Positions 24,520 to 32,477 of a stretch of DNA of 42,104 nt are shown here, one piece after another. Numbering within the stretch: the stretch's first letter is position 1; every line of letters starts with the position of its first letter. This DNA comes from an uncultured Clostridia bacterium (GTDB lineage Bacteria > Bacillota > Clostridia > TANB77 > CAG-508), in the NCBI GenBank assembly GCA_947594935.1, contig CANQEM010000013.1, positions 1 to 42,104 of the forward strand, written 5' to 3'. The position numbers and the translations under genes were made by a program. Under the pieces are notes generated by a model. The model ran no database searches. It saw nothing but the letters and a program-made list of their open reading frames with translations, and had not been told where the DNA came from.

Positions 24520-25059
24520 ATGAAAAATAGAAAAGTTATTATTTTATTTAGCATTTTACTAATTTTAATTATTAGTGGAGGATATTTTGGAATTCAATAT
24601 GTGGAAAGAAAGGAAGAAGAAGAAATCGCGGAATACACACCACAAGAGGAAATTACGGAAGAACAAGCAAGACAAACAATTGTCAGTTTATACTTTGTGG
24701 AAAACGAGACCGGAGAATTATCCCCAGAGGCAAGATTAGTTGATATTAAAGATTTAATGAATTCACCTTATGAAAAGCTGGTAAACCTCCTTATTGAAGG
24801 ACCAAAAAATAAAAAGTTCAGTAAACTAATTCCAGAAAATACAAAATTACTAAAAACAAATATAGATGGAGACTGCCTAATTCTTGATATGACAAGCGAT
24901 TTTTTGCTATATAATAAAGAAGATAGCTTAGCAAAAGATAATCTTGTAAATAGCATTGTAAACACAGTTACAGAGCTAACGGAAATAAACAAAGTTAAAT
25001 TTTTAATCGAAGGAAATGAAAATGAAGAATTAAGTGAAATCTATACAAGAAAAGTCTAG
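24520..25059 (+). CDS. GerMN-domain lipid-free, membrane-anchored protein (GerM-like)
   Basis: GGAAAGGAG before ATG 24520 sets the start; the tracked start 25 codons upstream has no site. The 179-residue product has an N-terminal transmembrane anchor (about 5-25), a Glu-rich linker, and a GerMN domain (about 45-179) with VSLYFVENETGELSPEAR, a typical LLIEGP and VKFLIEGN. In Bacillus, GerM acts in sporulation and germination; many Clostridia carry orphan GerMN proteins. No lipobox cysteine is present. The gene appears monocistronic, and the next gene has its own promoter. Confidence 0.8.
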   Translation: MKNRKVIILFSILLILIISGGYFGIQYVERKEEEEIAEYTPQEEITEEQARQTIVSLYFVENETGELSPEARLVDIKDLMNSPYEKLVNLLIEGPKNKKFSKLIPENTKLLKTNIDGDCLILDMTSDFLLYNKEDSLAKDNLVNSIVNTVTELTEINKVKFLIEGNENEELSEIYTRKV

Positions 25060-25085
25060 TTTTGAGTGCAGATAGTTGCTTTTCC

Positions 25086-25114
25086 TTGAAAATTTATCAT
25101 ATTTGATGTATAAT
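25086..25114 (+). promoter_or_regulatory. Promoter of trmN6-rsmI, TTGAAA-N17-TATAAT
   Basis: TTGAAA (25086-25091) and TATAAT (25109-25114) are separated by exactly 17 bases, 20 bases before the first start codon. Confidence 0.75.
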
Positions 25115-25134
25115 ATGGGAGATAGAAAGGAAAG

Positions 25135-25887
25135 GTGCTAGAATTGGGAGAAAGGCTTGATGATTTAGGAATCAAGAATTTAAAAATTTATCAAAATGAT
25201 GATTGGTTTTGCTTTGGCATTGATGCGGTATTACTTGCTAATTATGCTAGAAATATTAAGAAAAATAGCATGGTTTTAGACCTAGGAACAGGAACAGGAA
25301 TTATTCCAACACTTTTGTGCGGAAAAACAGAACTTAAAAAAGTAATTGGAGTAGAAATTCAAGAAGAAGTCTGTGAAATGGCTAAAAAAAGTATAGAATA
25401 CAACAAACTTCAAAATCGATTTGAAATAATTTGTGATACAATTTTAAATCTTGGAAAATATTATCAAAAGCAATCTTTTGATGTGGTTATAACAAACCCA
25501 CCATATAAAAAGCAAGGAACTGGGTTAGTAAATCCATTAGAAAACAAAAGTATATCAAGGCACGAAATAACAGCGAATTTAGATGATTTTATTAGAATTG
25601 CAAAAGATATGCTAAAAGATAATGGTGAGTTTTATATGATACATCATCCAGAAAGATTGGTTGACATCCTTTCTTCTATGCGTGAGAATAAATTAGAGCC
25701 AAAGGAATTAAGGTTTATTTGTTCAAAAGAGGGAGAAAGACCAAAATTAGTACTAATAAAGGGAGTAAAAAATGCAAAAGCATTTTTAAAAATTCAACCA
25801 AATTTATATATTTATGAAAAAGATGGAAATTATACACAGGAAATTCTTTTACAACAAGACTTATGCTGTGGAAAGGAAAAATTATAA
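25135..25887 (+). CDS. trmN6: tRNA1(Val) adenine-37-N6-methyltransferase-like (TrmN6/YabB)
   Basis: This 250-residue class I SAM-dependent methyltransferase has the family N-terminus ERLDDLGI...FCFGIDAVLLANY, the SAM-binding LDLGTGTGIIP, the acidic VIGVEIQEE, and the catalytic NPPY of N6-adenine methyltransferases. The start is either GTG 25135 or TTG 25144; both have an AAGG-type ribosome site, and I keep the GTG. Its stop is directly followed by the ATG of rsmI (TAAATG), the common Firmicutes yabB-rsmI arrangement, so the two form a translation-maintenance operon. In Firmicutes the exact tRNA target of YabB is less certain than in E. coli. Confidence 0.85.
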   Translation: MLELGERLDDLGIKNLKIYQNDDWFCFGIDAVLLANYARNIKKNSMVLDLGTGTGIIPTLLCGKTELKKVIGVEIQEEVCEMAKKSIEYNKLQNRFEIICDTILNLGKYYQKQSFDVVITNPPYKKQGTGLVNPLENKSISRHEITANLDDFIRIAKDMLKDNGEFYMIHHPERLVDILSSMRENKLEPKELRFICSKEGERPKLVLIKGVKNAKAFLKIQPNLYIYEKDGNYTQEILLQQDLCCGKEKL

Positions 25888-26709
25888 ATGGAAAATGGAA
25901 TATTATATATTGTTGCAACACCAATAGGAAATTTAGAAGATATTACATATCGTGCTATACGAATTTTGCAAGAAGTTGATTTGATTGCTGCCGAAGATAC
26001 AAGGCACACTTTAAAACTTTTAAACCATTATGAAATAAGTAAGCATTTAATTAGCTATCATCGCCACAATGAAGAAACAAGGGCTGATGAGTTAATAGAA
26101 AAATTGAAAGAAGGAAAAAGTATTGCATTAGTTTCTGATGCAGGAACTCCTGGAATTTGTGACCCGGGTGCAGAGGTTATAAAACGTTGCTTGGAGGAAA
26201 ACATAAAGGTTATTCCTATACCAGGAGCGGTTGCTTTTGTAAATGCAGTTATATGCTCAGGGCTAGATACAGATACTTTTTTATTTCTAGGCTTTTTGCC
26301 ATTAAATAAAAAAAATCGCAAACAAAAATTGGAGCAAATTCAAAAAAGTGAACAGACAGTAATATTATATGAAGCACCACATAAATTGACTGCAACTTTA
26401 AAAGATTTACAAGAAATTATTGGAGATAGAAAAGTTGTTATTGCAAGAGAGCTAACAAAAATTCATGAAGAATTTATTAGTGGAACAATTGAAGAACTTA
26501 TTGAAAAGTCTGAGAATATAAAAGGTGAAATTATAATTTTAATTGATAGAGCAGAAATAAAAGAAGAAAAAGATTTTTCAAAAATTTCATTAGAAGAACA
26601 TTATAAATACTATGAACAACAGGGAGTTGATAGAAAAGAAATTATTAAAAAAATTGCGAAAGATAGAAATGTATCTAAAAATGAAATTTATCAATATTTT
26701 ATTAAATAA
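25888..26709 (+). CDS. rsmI: 16S rRNA (cytidine1402-2'-O)-methyltransferase RsmI
   Basis: This 273-residue tetrapyrrole-methylase-fold enzyme methylates C1402 in the decoding centre of 16S rRNA using SAM. Family signatures are visible: ILYIVATPIGNLEDIT at the N-terminus, AEDTRHT, VSDAGTPGICDPG, IPGAVAFVNA and FLGFLP. Length is normal. It starts immediately at the stop of the methyltransferase gene upstream and is followed by a bidirectional terminator, so the operon has two genes. Confidence 0.95.
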   Translation: MENGILYIVATPIGNLEDITYRAIRILQEVDLIAAEDTRHTLKLLNHYEISKHLISYHRHNEETRADELIEKLKEGKSIALVSDAGTPGICDPGAEVIKRCLEENIKVIPIPGAVAFVNAVICSGLDTDTFLFLGFLPLNKKNRKQKLEQIQKSEQTVILYEAPHKLTATLKDLQEIIGDRKVVIARELTKIHEEFISGTIEELIEKSENIKGEIIILIDRAEIKEEKDFSKISLEEHYKYYEQQGVDRKEIIKKIAKDRNVSKNEIYQYFIK

Positions 26710-26741
26710 AAACACTACCGAGTTTTATTTCGGTAGTGTTT
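26710..26741. terminator. Bidirectional terminator between rsmI and abrB-like gene
   Basis: A perfect 11-bp stem AAACACTACCG / CGGTAGTGTTT with a 10-base T-rich loop, between convergent genes. Confidence 0.75.
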
Positions 26742-26747
26742 ATGATT

Positions 26748-27008
26748 TTATTTATCAACTTCTTTTGCATTAGGAATGCTACTTGCACATTTCTTGCAAA
26801 CAAGTCTAGATTTGTATTCTACAAGGTCTTTTGAAGAACCACAAAAAATACAATTTGGGTTAAATTTTCTTAAAACTATTGAAGAACCTTCTACAAATAT
26901 TTCGATAGGATCTCTCTCAGCTATATCAAATTTCTCCCTTAATTCAATTGGAATAACAATTCTTCCTAATTCATCTACTTTTCTTACAATTCCGGTTGAT
27001 TTAATCAT
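26748..27008 (-). CDS. AbrB/SpoVT-type transition regulator with C-terminal zinc ribbon
   Basis: GGAGG lies 7 bases before the second ATG, so the product begins MIKSTGIVRK and has 86 residues; the tracked first ATG is only one base from the ribosome site. Residues 1-48 form the swapped-hairpin DNA-binding domain (VRKVDELGRIVIPIELR), which dimerises and binds AT-rich promoters. Residues about 53-78 contain CIFCG and CKKC, a likely zinc ribbon in place of the usual AbrB C-terminal domain. Its own promoter carries an imperfect ATATG...CATAT palindrome just downstream of the -10, fitting autoregulation. Targets are unknown. Confidence 0.87.
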   Translation of the reverse strand: MIKSTGIVRKVDELGRIVIPIELREKFDIAERDPIEIFVEGSSIVLRKFNPNCIFCGSSKDLVEYKSRLVCKKCASSIPNAKEVDK

Positions 27009-27050
27009 GTGCATACCTCCAAAGATTTAATAATATGCTTGACATGACAT

Positions 27051-27078
27051 ATTATATCACATTAAAAAAAAAATGCAA
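27051..27078 (-). promoter_or_regulatory. Promoter of the abrB-like gene, TTGCAT-N16-TATAAT
   Basis: Minus strand TTGCAT (27078-27073) and TATAAT (27056-27051), 16 bases apart across a T tract. The imperfect palindrome at about 27032-27051 lies at the transcription start. Confidence 0.6.
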
Positions 27079-27114
27079 TATCAATAACAAAATTTTTTAA
27101 AATTTTTTTTATAT

Positions 27115-27141
27115 AAAAATAAGCGACTGTGAAAGTCGCCT
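27115..27141 (-). terminator. Terminator of the initiator tRNA gene
   Basis: Minus-strand hairpin GGCGACT-ttcac-AGTCGCT followed by TATTTTT, directly after the tRNA. Confidence 0.7.
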
Positions 27142-27146
27142 TGTGC

Positions 27147-27222
27147 TGGTTGCGGGGGATGGATTCGAACCATCGACCTCAGGGTTATGAGCCCTGCGAG
27201 CTGCCAGCTGCTCCACCCCGCG
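27147..27222 (-). tRNA. tRNA-fMet (CAU), initiator
   Basis: This 76-base tRNA has an encoded CCA. The anticodon loop is CTCATAA, so the anticodon is CAU. Initiator hallmarks are visible: an unpaired first base (C1 against A72) and three consecutive G-C pairs in the anticodon stem (GGG/CCC). The T arm carries GGTTCGAATCC. It is a single gene with a perfect promoter and a terminator. Confidence 0.95.
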
Positions 27223-27238
27223 ATATAAGCATAAATCT

Positions 27239-27267
27239 ATTATACTACCCTAGTATGCTTTTGTCAA
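27239..27267 (-). promoter_or_regulatory. Consensus promoter of tRNA-fMet, TTGACA-N17-TATAAT
   Basis: Both hexamers are perfect on the minus strand (27267-27262 and 27244-27239), with 17 bases between, ending 17 bases before the tRNA. Confidence 0.85.
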
Positions 27268-27291
27268 TACATTTAGCCTAATTTCTCGCAT

Positions 27292-27900
27292 TTATTTAAC
27301 ACAAATCATATCTTTTATCTTATTAAATTTACCTTCTCCTATACCACTTATTTCTTTTAAATCTTCAATTGCCTTAAATTTGCCAATTTCAGTCCTGTAT
27401 TTAATAATCTTTTCTGCTGTTGATGGACCAATTCCAGACAAATTTTCAAGTTCTTCTTGACTAGCTGTGTTTATATTCACTTTACCAGATTTTTTTGAAG
27501 TAGTTTCAACAGCCGTAACAGCCTCATCAATTTGACCTTTTGTAGGAATTTGTATGTGCATACCATCAGTCATTACTTCTGCCAAATTGATTTCTTCAAC
27601 ATCTGCATCTTCTTTTAAACCTTGTGCCTCATTAACTGCGTCTGTTATTCTCATCCCTTCAGGTAAAGTATATACACCAGGACTATTTACTGCCCCAGTA
27701 ATATATATTGTGATTGTTTCTTTTTGTGTTTCTTCAACCTCTGATGAAGCAATATTTTCAATATTTTGCATATTTTCCGCTTCCTCATACTCAAATATTT
27801 CTTGTTCATCTTTCATAAAAGCATAATAAATAATAAGTACTATTACTATTATACTCACAATTATAATAAATATATTCTTTTTTTGATTAAAAATTTTCAT
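27292..27900 (-). CDS. comEA: ComEA-like DNA-binding protein
   Basis: This 202-residue protein has an N-terminal membrane anchor (about 9-28), an acidic linker, an SLBB domain (about 62-120, ITGAVNSPGVYTLPEGMRITDAV) and a C-terminal double helix-hairpin-helix DNA-binding region (about 140-202, VNINTASQEELENLSGIG and EISGIGEGKF). ComEA holds incoming double-stranded DNA at the outer face of the membrane during transformation. ComEC and ComFA are not in the window, so its use here in competence is inferred. AAAGGA precedes the ATG. It is transcribed divergently from the carboxypeptidase gene. Confidence 0.9.
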   Translation of the reverse strand: MKIFNQKKNIFIIIVSIIVIVLIIYYAFMKDEQEIFEYEEAENMQNIENIASSEVEETQKETITIYITGAVNSPGVYTLPEGMRITDAVNEAQGLKEDADVEEINLAEVMTDGMHIQIPTKGQIDEAVTAVETTSKKSGKVNINTASQEELENLSGIGPSTAEKIIKYRTEIGKFKAIEDLKEISGIGEGKFNKIKDMICVK

Positions 27901-27938
27901 TTTATCAATCCTTTCTTTAAATTTTCTTTTTAGGCATA

Positions 27939-27967
27939 TTGAAAAAAATATAAAAATACGATATAGT
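27939..27967 (+). promoter_or_regulatory. Promoter of the D,D-carboxypeptidase gene, TTGAAA-N17-TATAGT
   Basis: TTGAAA (27939-27944), 17 bases, TATAGT (27962-27967), 30 bases ahead of the GTG start. Confidence 0.65.
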
Positions 27968-27997
27968 GTAATAAGATAAAAAAATAGGTGATGTTAA

Positions 27998-29209
27998 GTG
28001 AAAAAAAGATATGTATTTTATTTTATACTAACAATTGCAATTATACTATTTTGTAGTTCTACAAAGGTTTCTGCTACCAGTTATCCGACTGTTACAGCTG
28101 ATAATGCTATTTTAATTGAAAACAGTACATCAAAAGTTTTATATGACAAAAATGCAAATGCGAGAACAGAACCAGCAAGTGTTACAAAAATCATGACAGC
28201 AATTCTAACAATTGAAAATTGTAATTTAAATGATACTGTAAAAGTTCCAGCTGCTGCGGTTTCAAATATTCCAGAAGGCTACAGCATTGCAGAACTAGTC
28301 CCAGATGAGCAACTTACAGTAGACCAGCTTTTACAACTTCTTATGGTTTACTCTGCTAATGATGCTGCAAATGTACTTGCTTTTCATATAGACGGGTCAA
28401 TTTCAGCTTTTGCAAACCGTATGAATGCTAAATTGCAAGAATTAAATTTAAAAGACACTCATTTTACAAACCCAAGTGGTATGCACGATGAAAATCACTA
28501 TTCTACTGCTCATGACATAGCGCTACTTATGCAGTACTGTGTAAAAAATGTGACATTTAGAAAATATACATGTTTAACTTCTTGCACAATTCCAGCAACA
28601 AATTTACATGCAGAACGAACTTTTAAAAATACAAACCCAATGTTAAATTCAGAAAGTGAATATTATTACAAGGACTTAGTTTCAACTAAAACAGGATTTA
28701 CAACACCTGCAAAATATTGCTTAGCTTCCTATGCAAAAAGAGATGATTTTTCAATGATTTGCGTTTTATTACATTCAGAAGTTTCTGTTAACAGATTTTC
28801 TGAGACTGCTCAACTTTTTGAATATGGTTTTAATTCATTTGCTTTTCAAGATATAGCAAAAAAGGGAGATATTGTGACACAGATTAAAATTACAAATGCC
28901 ACAGACGATACTAAAACACTTGATGTGACTTTAAATGAGGACTTACATGTATTAGCCCAATCAGATTTAAAAGATGTTGAACCACAAATTACTTTACAAA
29001 GAATACCTACTGCACCAATCCAAAAAGGTGAGCTGCTAGGAAGTGCTACATATATGATTGATGATGAAACTTATTCAATAGATTTAATTGCTGCAAATGA
29101 TGTTGTAAAACAATCTTTCCTATTATATTTTATGATAGCAGCATTAGCTTTTGTTATAATTGTACTTTTGATGATTTTTATATTAGGAAGAAAAAGAGAA
29201 AAAAATTAA
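27998..29209 (+). CDS. D-alanyl-D-alanine carboxypeptidase (DacF-like, low-molecular-weight PBP)
   Basis: A GTG start follows AGGTGAT. The 403-residue product has a signal peptide (cleavage near VSA-T), then a penicillin-binding peptidase S11 domain with SVTK (Ser61, Lys64), SAN in MVYSANDAAN, and KTG in STKTGFT. It trims the terminal D-Ala of peptidoglycan stem peptides at the outer membrane face. A PBP5-type C-terminal beta domain (about 270-365) precedes a transmembrane helix (about 372-396) with a basic end. The membrane anchor here is a full helix, not the amphipathic one of E. coli PBP5. The gene is monocistronic and ends at a shared terminator. Confidence 0.9.
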   Translation: MKKRYVFYFILTIAIILFCSSTKVSATSYPTVTADNAILIENSTSKVLYDKNANARTEPASVTKIMTAILTIENCNLNDTVKVPAAAVSNIPEGYSIAELVPDEQLTVDQLLQLLMVYSANDAANVLAFHIDGSISAFANRMNAKLQELNLKDTHFTNPSGMHDENHYSTAHDIALLMQYCVKNVTFRKYTCLTSCTIPATNLHAERTFKNTNPMLNSESEYYYKDLVSTKTGFTTPAKYCLASYAKRDDFSMICVLLHSEVSVNRFSETAQLFEYGFNSFAFQDIAKKGDIVTQIKITNATDDTKTLDVTLNEDLHVLAQSDLKDVEPQITLQRIPTAPIQKGELLGSATYMIDDETYSIDLIAANDVVKQSFLLYFMIAALAFVIIVLLMIFILGRKREKN

Positions 29210-29240
29210 GGGGTATGTAGAACACATCCCCCTTTTTTGT
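29208..29240. terminator. Bidirectional terminator
   Basis: The stem AAGGGGTATGT / ACATCCCCCTT, with one mismatch, is followed by T residues on the plus strand. It lies between convergent genes. Confidence 0.7.
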
Positions 29241-29245
29241 ATTCG

Positions 29246-30583
29246 TTAATTATTATTAAAATCTTTTCCAATAATAATTGTTGCATCAACTTTACTTTCA
29301 AGATTTTTATTACTACTTATACTAGCTTGTCCCAAAGCTTCTTTTATTTCTTGCATAGTTTCGTCAGGCAATTCTTTTTTATTTGTAATAATTGTTTTTG
29401 ATACTGTTGACGTTTCCCCTGTTTTTGCGATGTTGTATCCCTTTTCTTTTAACAAAGCTACTGCTCTTTCAAACTCAACATCTTCCCCAGTGCCATTTAA
29501 AATTTCTAAGTTTACTTTCTTTTTTGTTTGACCTACTGTATTTGTTGTTTCAGTTTCAGTTCCATCTGCCTCAGTTTCTGAATCTTCCAAAGTTTCTGGA
29601 TAGAATAGTTGTTGTATCAAGCTTTCGGTTTCTGTTTTGTTAGGTATGAAAAACCAATATCTATTTGCGGCACCTGCTGAAAGTGGTGGTAATTGGTCAT
29701 TTACACCAGGCACAACTTCTGTTGACATGTTTTCTGTGCTAAATTCGACTGCATAAGGAATATAGTCTTTTAAGTAATTAAAGTCTAAGTTTGTTTCTAA
29801 GTTTCTACCAGCTATGTCCAAAATTTGACCTAGTTTAAATATATTTTCTGGCTTTAAAGTTTGCTGCATAACTGCCATGATAAATTCCCTTTGAGTTCTC
29901 ATCCTTCCAGTATCATTATTACCATATTCTTCTGAATATGTAGGATATGATTGAGTTTTTGGATCCCAATTATCATGTCTATATCTTAACAATTGCTCTG
30001 CCTTGTCCCCGTCAAGTAATTGGTCACCTTCTGTTAAATCAATATGTAGATTTTGTGTAGGATCATCATATTTCATTGTTTTTGGTACATAGAAGTTTAC
30101 TCCACCGATTGCATCAACCAATTCAATAAAAGCTTCTGTTTTAACAACTGCATAATATTGAATATCTAAACCAGTTAAGTCGTTTACAGCTTGTAGAATT
30201 TTATCTGTGCTAATACTGTATAGACTGTTTATTTTATCTGATGGTGTTGCTTTATTTTGATTTTTTCCTACGAAAGTGTCTCTTGGTATAGAAAGTAAAT
30301 TTGCTTTTTGTGTGTTAGGATTGTATGAAGCAACCATGATTGTATCTGTTGGTGCATTGTCTCCTAAATCTGTACTAACTCCTAATAATAGTACTTTAAA
30401 TTCAGGTAAGTTTTTTCTTGTATTTTCATCATGTCCAACAACTGTTGCCAACATTCCTGAAAGACCGCCTCCGTTTTTATGTGTTCTATATGCAAACCAT
30501 ATTCCATAAGCTACTACGGCTAATAGAATAATCAATAATATTTTTCTACCCCATTTTTTATTTTTTCTTTTTTGTTTCTTCAC
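29246..30583 (-). CDS. LytR-CpsA-Psr (LCP) family wall-polymer ligase with LytR_C domain
   Basis: This 445-residue protein has a GTG start; AGGAGG lies 11 bases upstream. It has a short basic N-terminus, one transmembrane helix (about 14-31), an extracellular LCP domain (about 60-290) with LLLGVSTDLGDNAPTDTIMV, LLSIPRDTFV and the Arg-rich LLRYRHDNWD...GRMRTQREF, a linker rich in Glu/Thr, and a LytR_C domain (about 350-445, VNLEILNGTG). LCP enzymes transfer undecaprenyl-linked teichoic acid or polysaccharide onto peptidoglycan. The old label transcriptional attenuator is not supported by any DNA-binding motif. It is downstream of cvpA and DUF5711 on the same strand and may share their transcript. 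Confidence 0.92.
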   Translation of the reverse strand: MKKQKRKNKKWGRKILLIILLAVVAYGIWFAYRTHKNGGGLSGMLATVVGHDENTRKNLPEFKVLLLGVSTDLGDNAPTDTIMVASYNPNTQKANLLSIPRDTFVGKNQNKATPSDKINSLYSISTDKILQAVNDLTGLDIQYYAVVKTEAFIELVDAIGGVNFYVPKTMKYDDPTQNLHIDLTEGDQLLDGDKAEQLLRYRHDNWDPKTQSYPTYSEEYGNNDTGRMRTQREFIMAVMQQTLKPENIFKLGQILDIAGRNLETNLDFNYLKDYIPYAVEFSTENMSTEVVPGVNDQLPPLSAGAANRYWFFIPNKTETESLIQQLFYPETLEDSETEADGTETETTNTVGQTKKKVNLEILNGTGEDVEFERAVALLKEKGYNIAKTGETSTVSKTIITNKKELPDETMQEIKEALGQASISSNKNLESKVDATIIIGKDFNNN

Positions 30584-30648
30584 TTTTCAAATTTCCTCCT
30601 AAGCTTGATGAAAATAGTATAACAAATTACTCGACAAAAAGCAACATT

Positions 30649-31224
30649 TTATTTTATAAAAAGAGAAATAATGTTATATTTGTACATTTCTTTTGATATA
30701 ATTGATTTTTCAATTTCTTTATTCACAGCGTTTTGTGGGTTTACTTGTCCGAAGAAACTAATAAGCAATAGAGCTACATATATTAAAGCAATTCCTCTAA
30801 TAGCCCCAAAAGCAAGACCACCAGCTTTGTTGAATTGGTCTAAAACAGGGAGTTTCGCAACTAAATTTGCCAAAGCTGTAACAAACCTTAAAGCAATTCT
30901 TAAAACAATATATAAAATAAGCATAACTCCTGCTCTTACAATACTAACAGAAAGCTCTTTGGCTGTTGATGGCAAAATTTCATTTTGAATTTGATTTAAA
31001 GTTCCATCTTTACTGCTTAAACTACTTGTAATTGTTTGTTCAATTTTTTCATCTATGCTTGTTGTGTTTATTACAAGATTAGTAATTGGCCTATATAAAA
31101 CCATTGTTGCAACAATTGAAATTACAACTGCACATAAACTGATACTAAGTTCAATAAGACCTTTTTTGTATCCTAAAAAAACTGAGAGTGCTAATACAGC
31201 AATTAAAATAATATCTGCTATCAT
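30649..31224 (-). CDS. CvpA family membrane protein
   Basis: This 191-residue protein has four hydrophobic helices (about 3-20, 27-47, 98-125, 140-160) and the CvpA pattern: an N-terminal IADIILIAVLALSVFLGYKKGL and GGLAFGAIRGIALIYVALLL near the end. CvpA proteins are linked to colicin V export in E. coli and to envelope stress more broadly; their biochemistry is unsettled. The ribosome site TAGGAG overlaps the stop codon of the DUF5711 gene upstream, which indicates translational coupling. Confidence 0.85.
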   Translation of the reverse strand: MIADIILIAVLALSVFLGYKKGLIELSISLCAVVISIVATMVLYRPITNLVINTTSIDEKIEQTITSSLSSKDGTLNQIQNEILPSTAKELSVSIVRAGVMLILYIVLRIALRFVTALANLVAKLPVLDQFNKAGGLAFGAIRGIALIYVALLLISFFGQVNPQNAVNKEIEKSIISKEMYKYNIISLFIK

Positions 31225-31234
31225 ACTAAATCTC

Positions 31235-32416
31235 CTATAAATTTATAATTTCAACTTTATCACGGTAAATAATTCCAGCTAAATTTCCTGATATTGCAAC
31301 ATCTGTAATCTCCTGTGTTGCTTTATATCTTTTAACTAACCATCCGCCAGTATTTATAAATTCGATTTCTGTGCCTAAATTAAGTGCAACAATATTATCG
31401 AAGGTGTATAAATCTTTTGTAACTGCTTTTGCAACATAATTTACAACACTTTTGTTTTCTGTGTTTATAATATTTACACTTGTATCTGCTGTAAATAAAT
31501 CAGCTGAAACTTCTTCTAATGTTACTACATTATTATTCAATTCAATAGATTGGAAAGTGGTTTTTGTTTTTGCATTATTGAAAATTTCTTCTTTATTGCC
31601 TTCCAAAGAAAATGCAGTAATTTTATCTTTTGACATGCAAACAAGTTTATCTTTATTATGATATTGTATATTTGTAATCAATTCATTGTTATCAATTGGA
31701 TATGTTGCAATTTTTGAATTATTTGCATCTAGCTGAGCTTTTTCTATTGAATATACTTCTATTTTTGACTGTATTACAACACCTGATGTATCAACTTCTG
31801 CTAGTGCTAAATATTTGTTATCATTTGAAATTGCTATATCAGAAACTCTTGTTGAGGATAAAAATGTTTTAAAAAGACTTTCACCTTTATCATCATATAC
31901 AGTTACTACTGTTTTATGTATTGTTCCAACAATTGCAACGGCTGTGTAGCCATTTTGGCTAGTATAAACTTGTGAAATATTGCCCTCAACATTTTCTTCC
32001 CACATAATTGACTTATCTTGGATAAAATATAGCTTTTGCCCCTTATCCTCAGCTACAACTAAGTTTCTTCCGTTTGCATGAAATAGTGGATTTGACACTT
32101 CAATATTAAGATTTGCTTCTTCTTTTGCTGTATTTCCATATATTTTAAATTCGTTTTTACTTAAAATTCCGATATATTGGTTAAAAGCATATACTTTTGG
32201 GTTCTCGCCTTCAACTATATTGATTGTTGCTAATTTATCTTGATTAACTTCTTTTTGCAAAATGTTGGTATCAACCCATTCTCTGAAATTTTTATCTTGG
32301 GTATAGACCGCAAAAAAAGCAATAATAGCAATGATAATAATAACAGCTATTATGATAAACATGATTTTCTTTTTATTGGCTTTTTTGCCCTCTGGCTCTT
32401 TCCAGTAATCTTTCAT
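31235..32416 (-). CDS. DUF5711 family membrane-anchored beta-propeller-like protein
   Basis: GAGG lies 7 bases before the second in-frame ATG, so MKDYWKEPEG (393 residues) is preferred to the tracked start 4 codons earlier. A basic N-terminus and one transmembrane helix (about 18-40) lead to an extracellular region of about 340 residues. It contains repeated beta blades of the form VYAFNQYIGILS, KYLALAEVD and NVVTLEEV, typical of WD40/PQQ-like propellers. This matches the DUF5711 proteins of Clostridia, whose function is unknown. Its stop is coupled to cvpA. A position with cvpA and an LCP gene points to envelope maintenance, as inference. Confidence 0.75.
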   Translation of the reverse strand: MKDYWKEPEGKKANKKKIMFIIIAVIIIIAIIAFFAVYTQDKNFREWVDTNILQKEVNQDKLATINIVEGENPKVYAFNQYIGILSKNEFKIYGNTAKEEANLNIEVSNPLFHANGRNLVVAEDKGQKLYFIQDKSIMWEENVEGNISQVYTSQNGYTAVAIVGTIHKTVVTVYDDKGESLFKTFLSSTRVSDIAISNDNKYLALAEVDTSGVVIQSKIEVYSIEKAQLDANNSKIATYPIDNNELITNIQYHNKDKLVCMSKDKITAFSLEGNKEEIFNNAKTKTTFQSIELNNNVVTLEEVSADLFTADTSVNIINTENKSVVNYVAKAVTKDLYTFDNIVALNLGTEIEFINTGGWLVKRYKATQEITDVAISGNLAGIIYRDKVEIINL

Positions 32417-32448
32417 TTGTATCCTCATTTCTTTATAACTATGTTTTA

Positions 32449-32477
32449 ATTCTACTATACTTTTTATGTTTTTTCAA
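32449..32477 (-). promoter_or_regulatory. Promoter of the DUF5711-cvpA-LCP cluster, TTGAAA-N17-TAGAAT
   Basis: Minus strand TTGAAA (32477-32472) and TAGAAT (32454-32449), 17 bases apart. The -35 overlaps the stop codon of the upstream permease. Confidence 0.5.

Noticed and set aside
29246-30583. LytR transcriptional regulator
   Set aside because: The protein is a membrane-anchored LCP enzyme with an extracellular catalytic domain and no DNA-binding motif.
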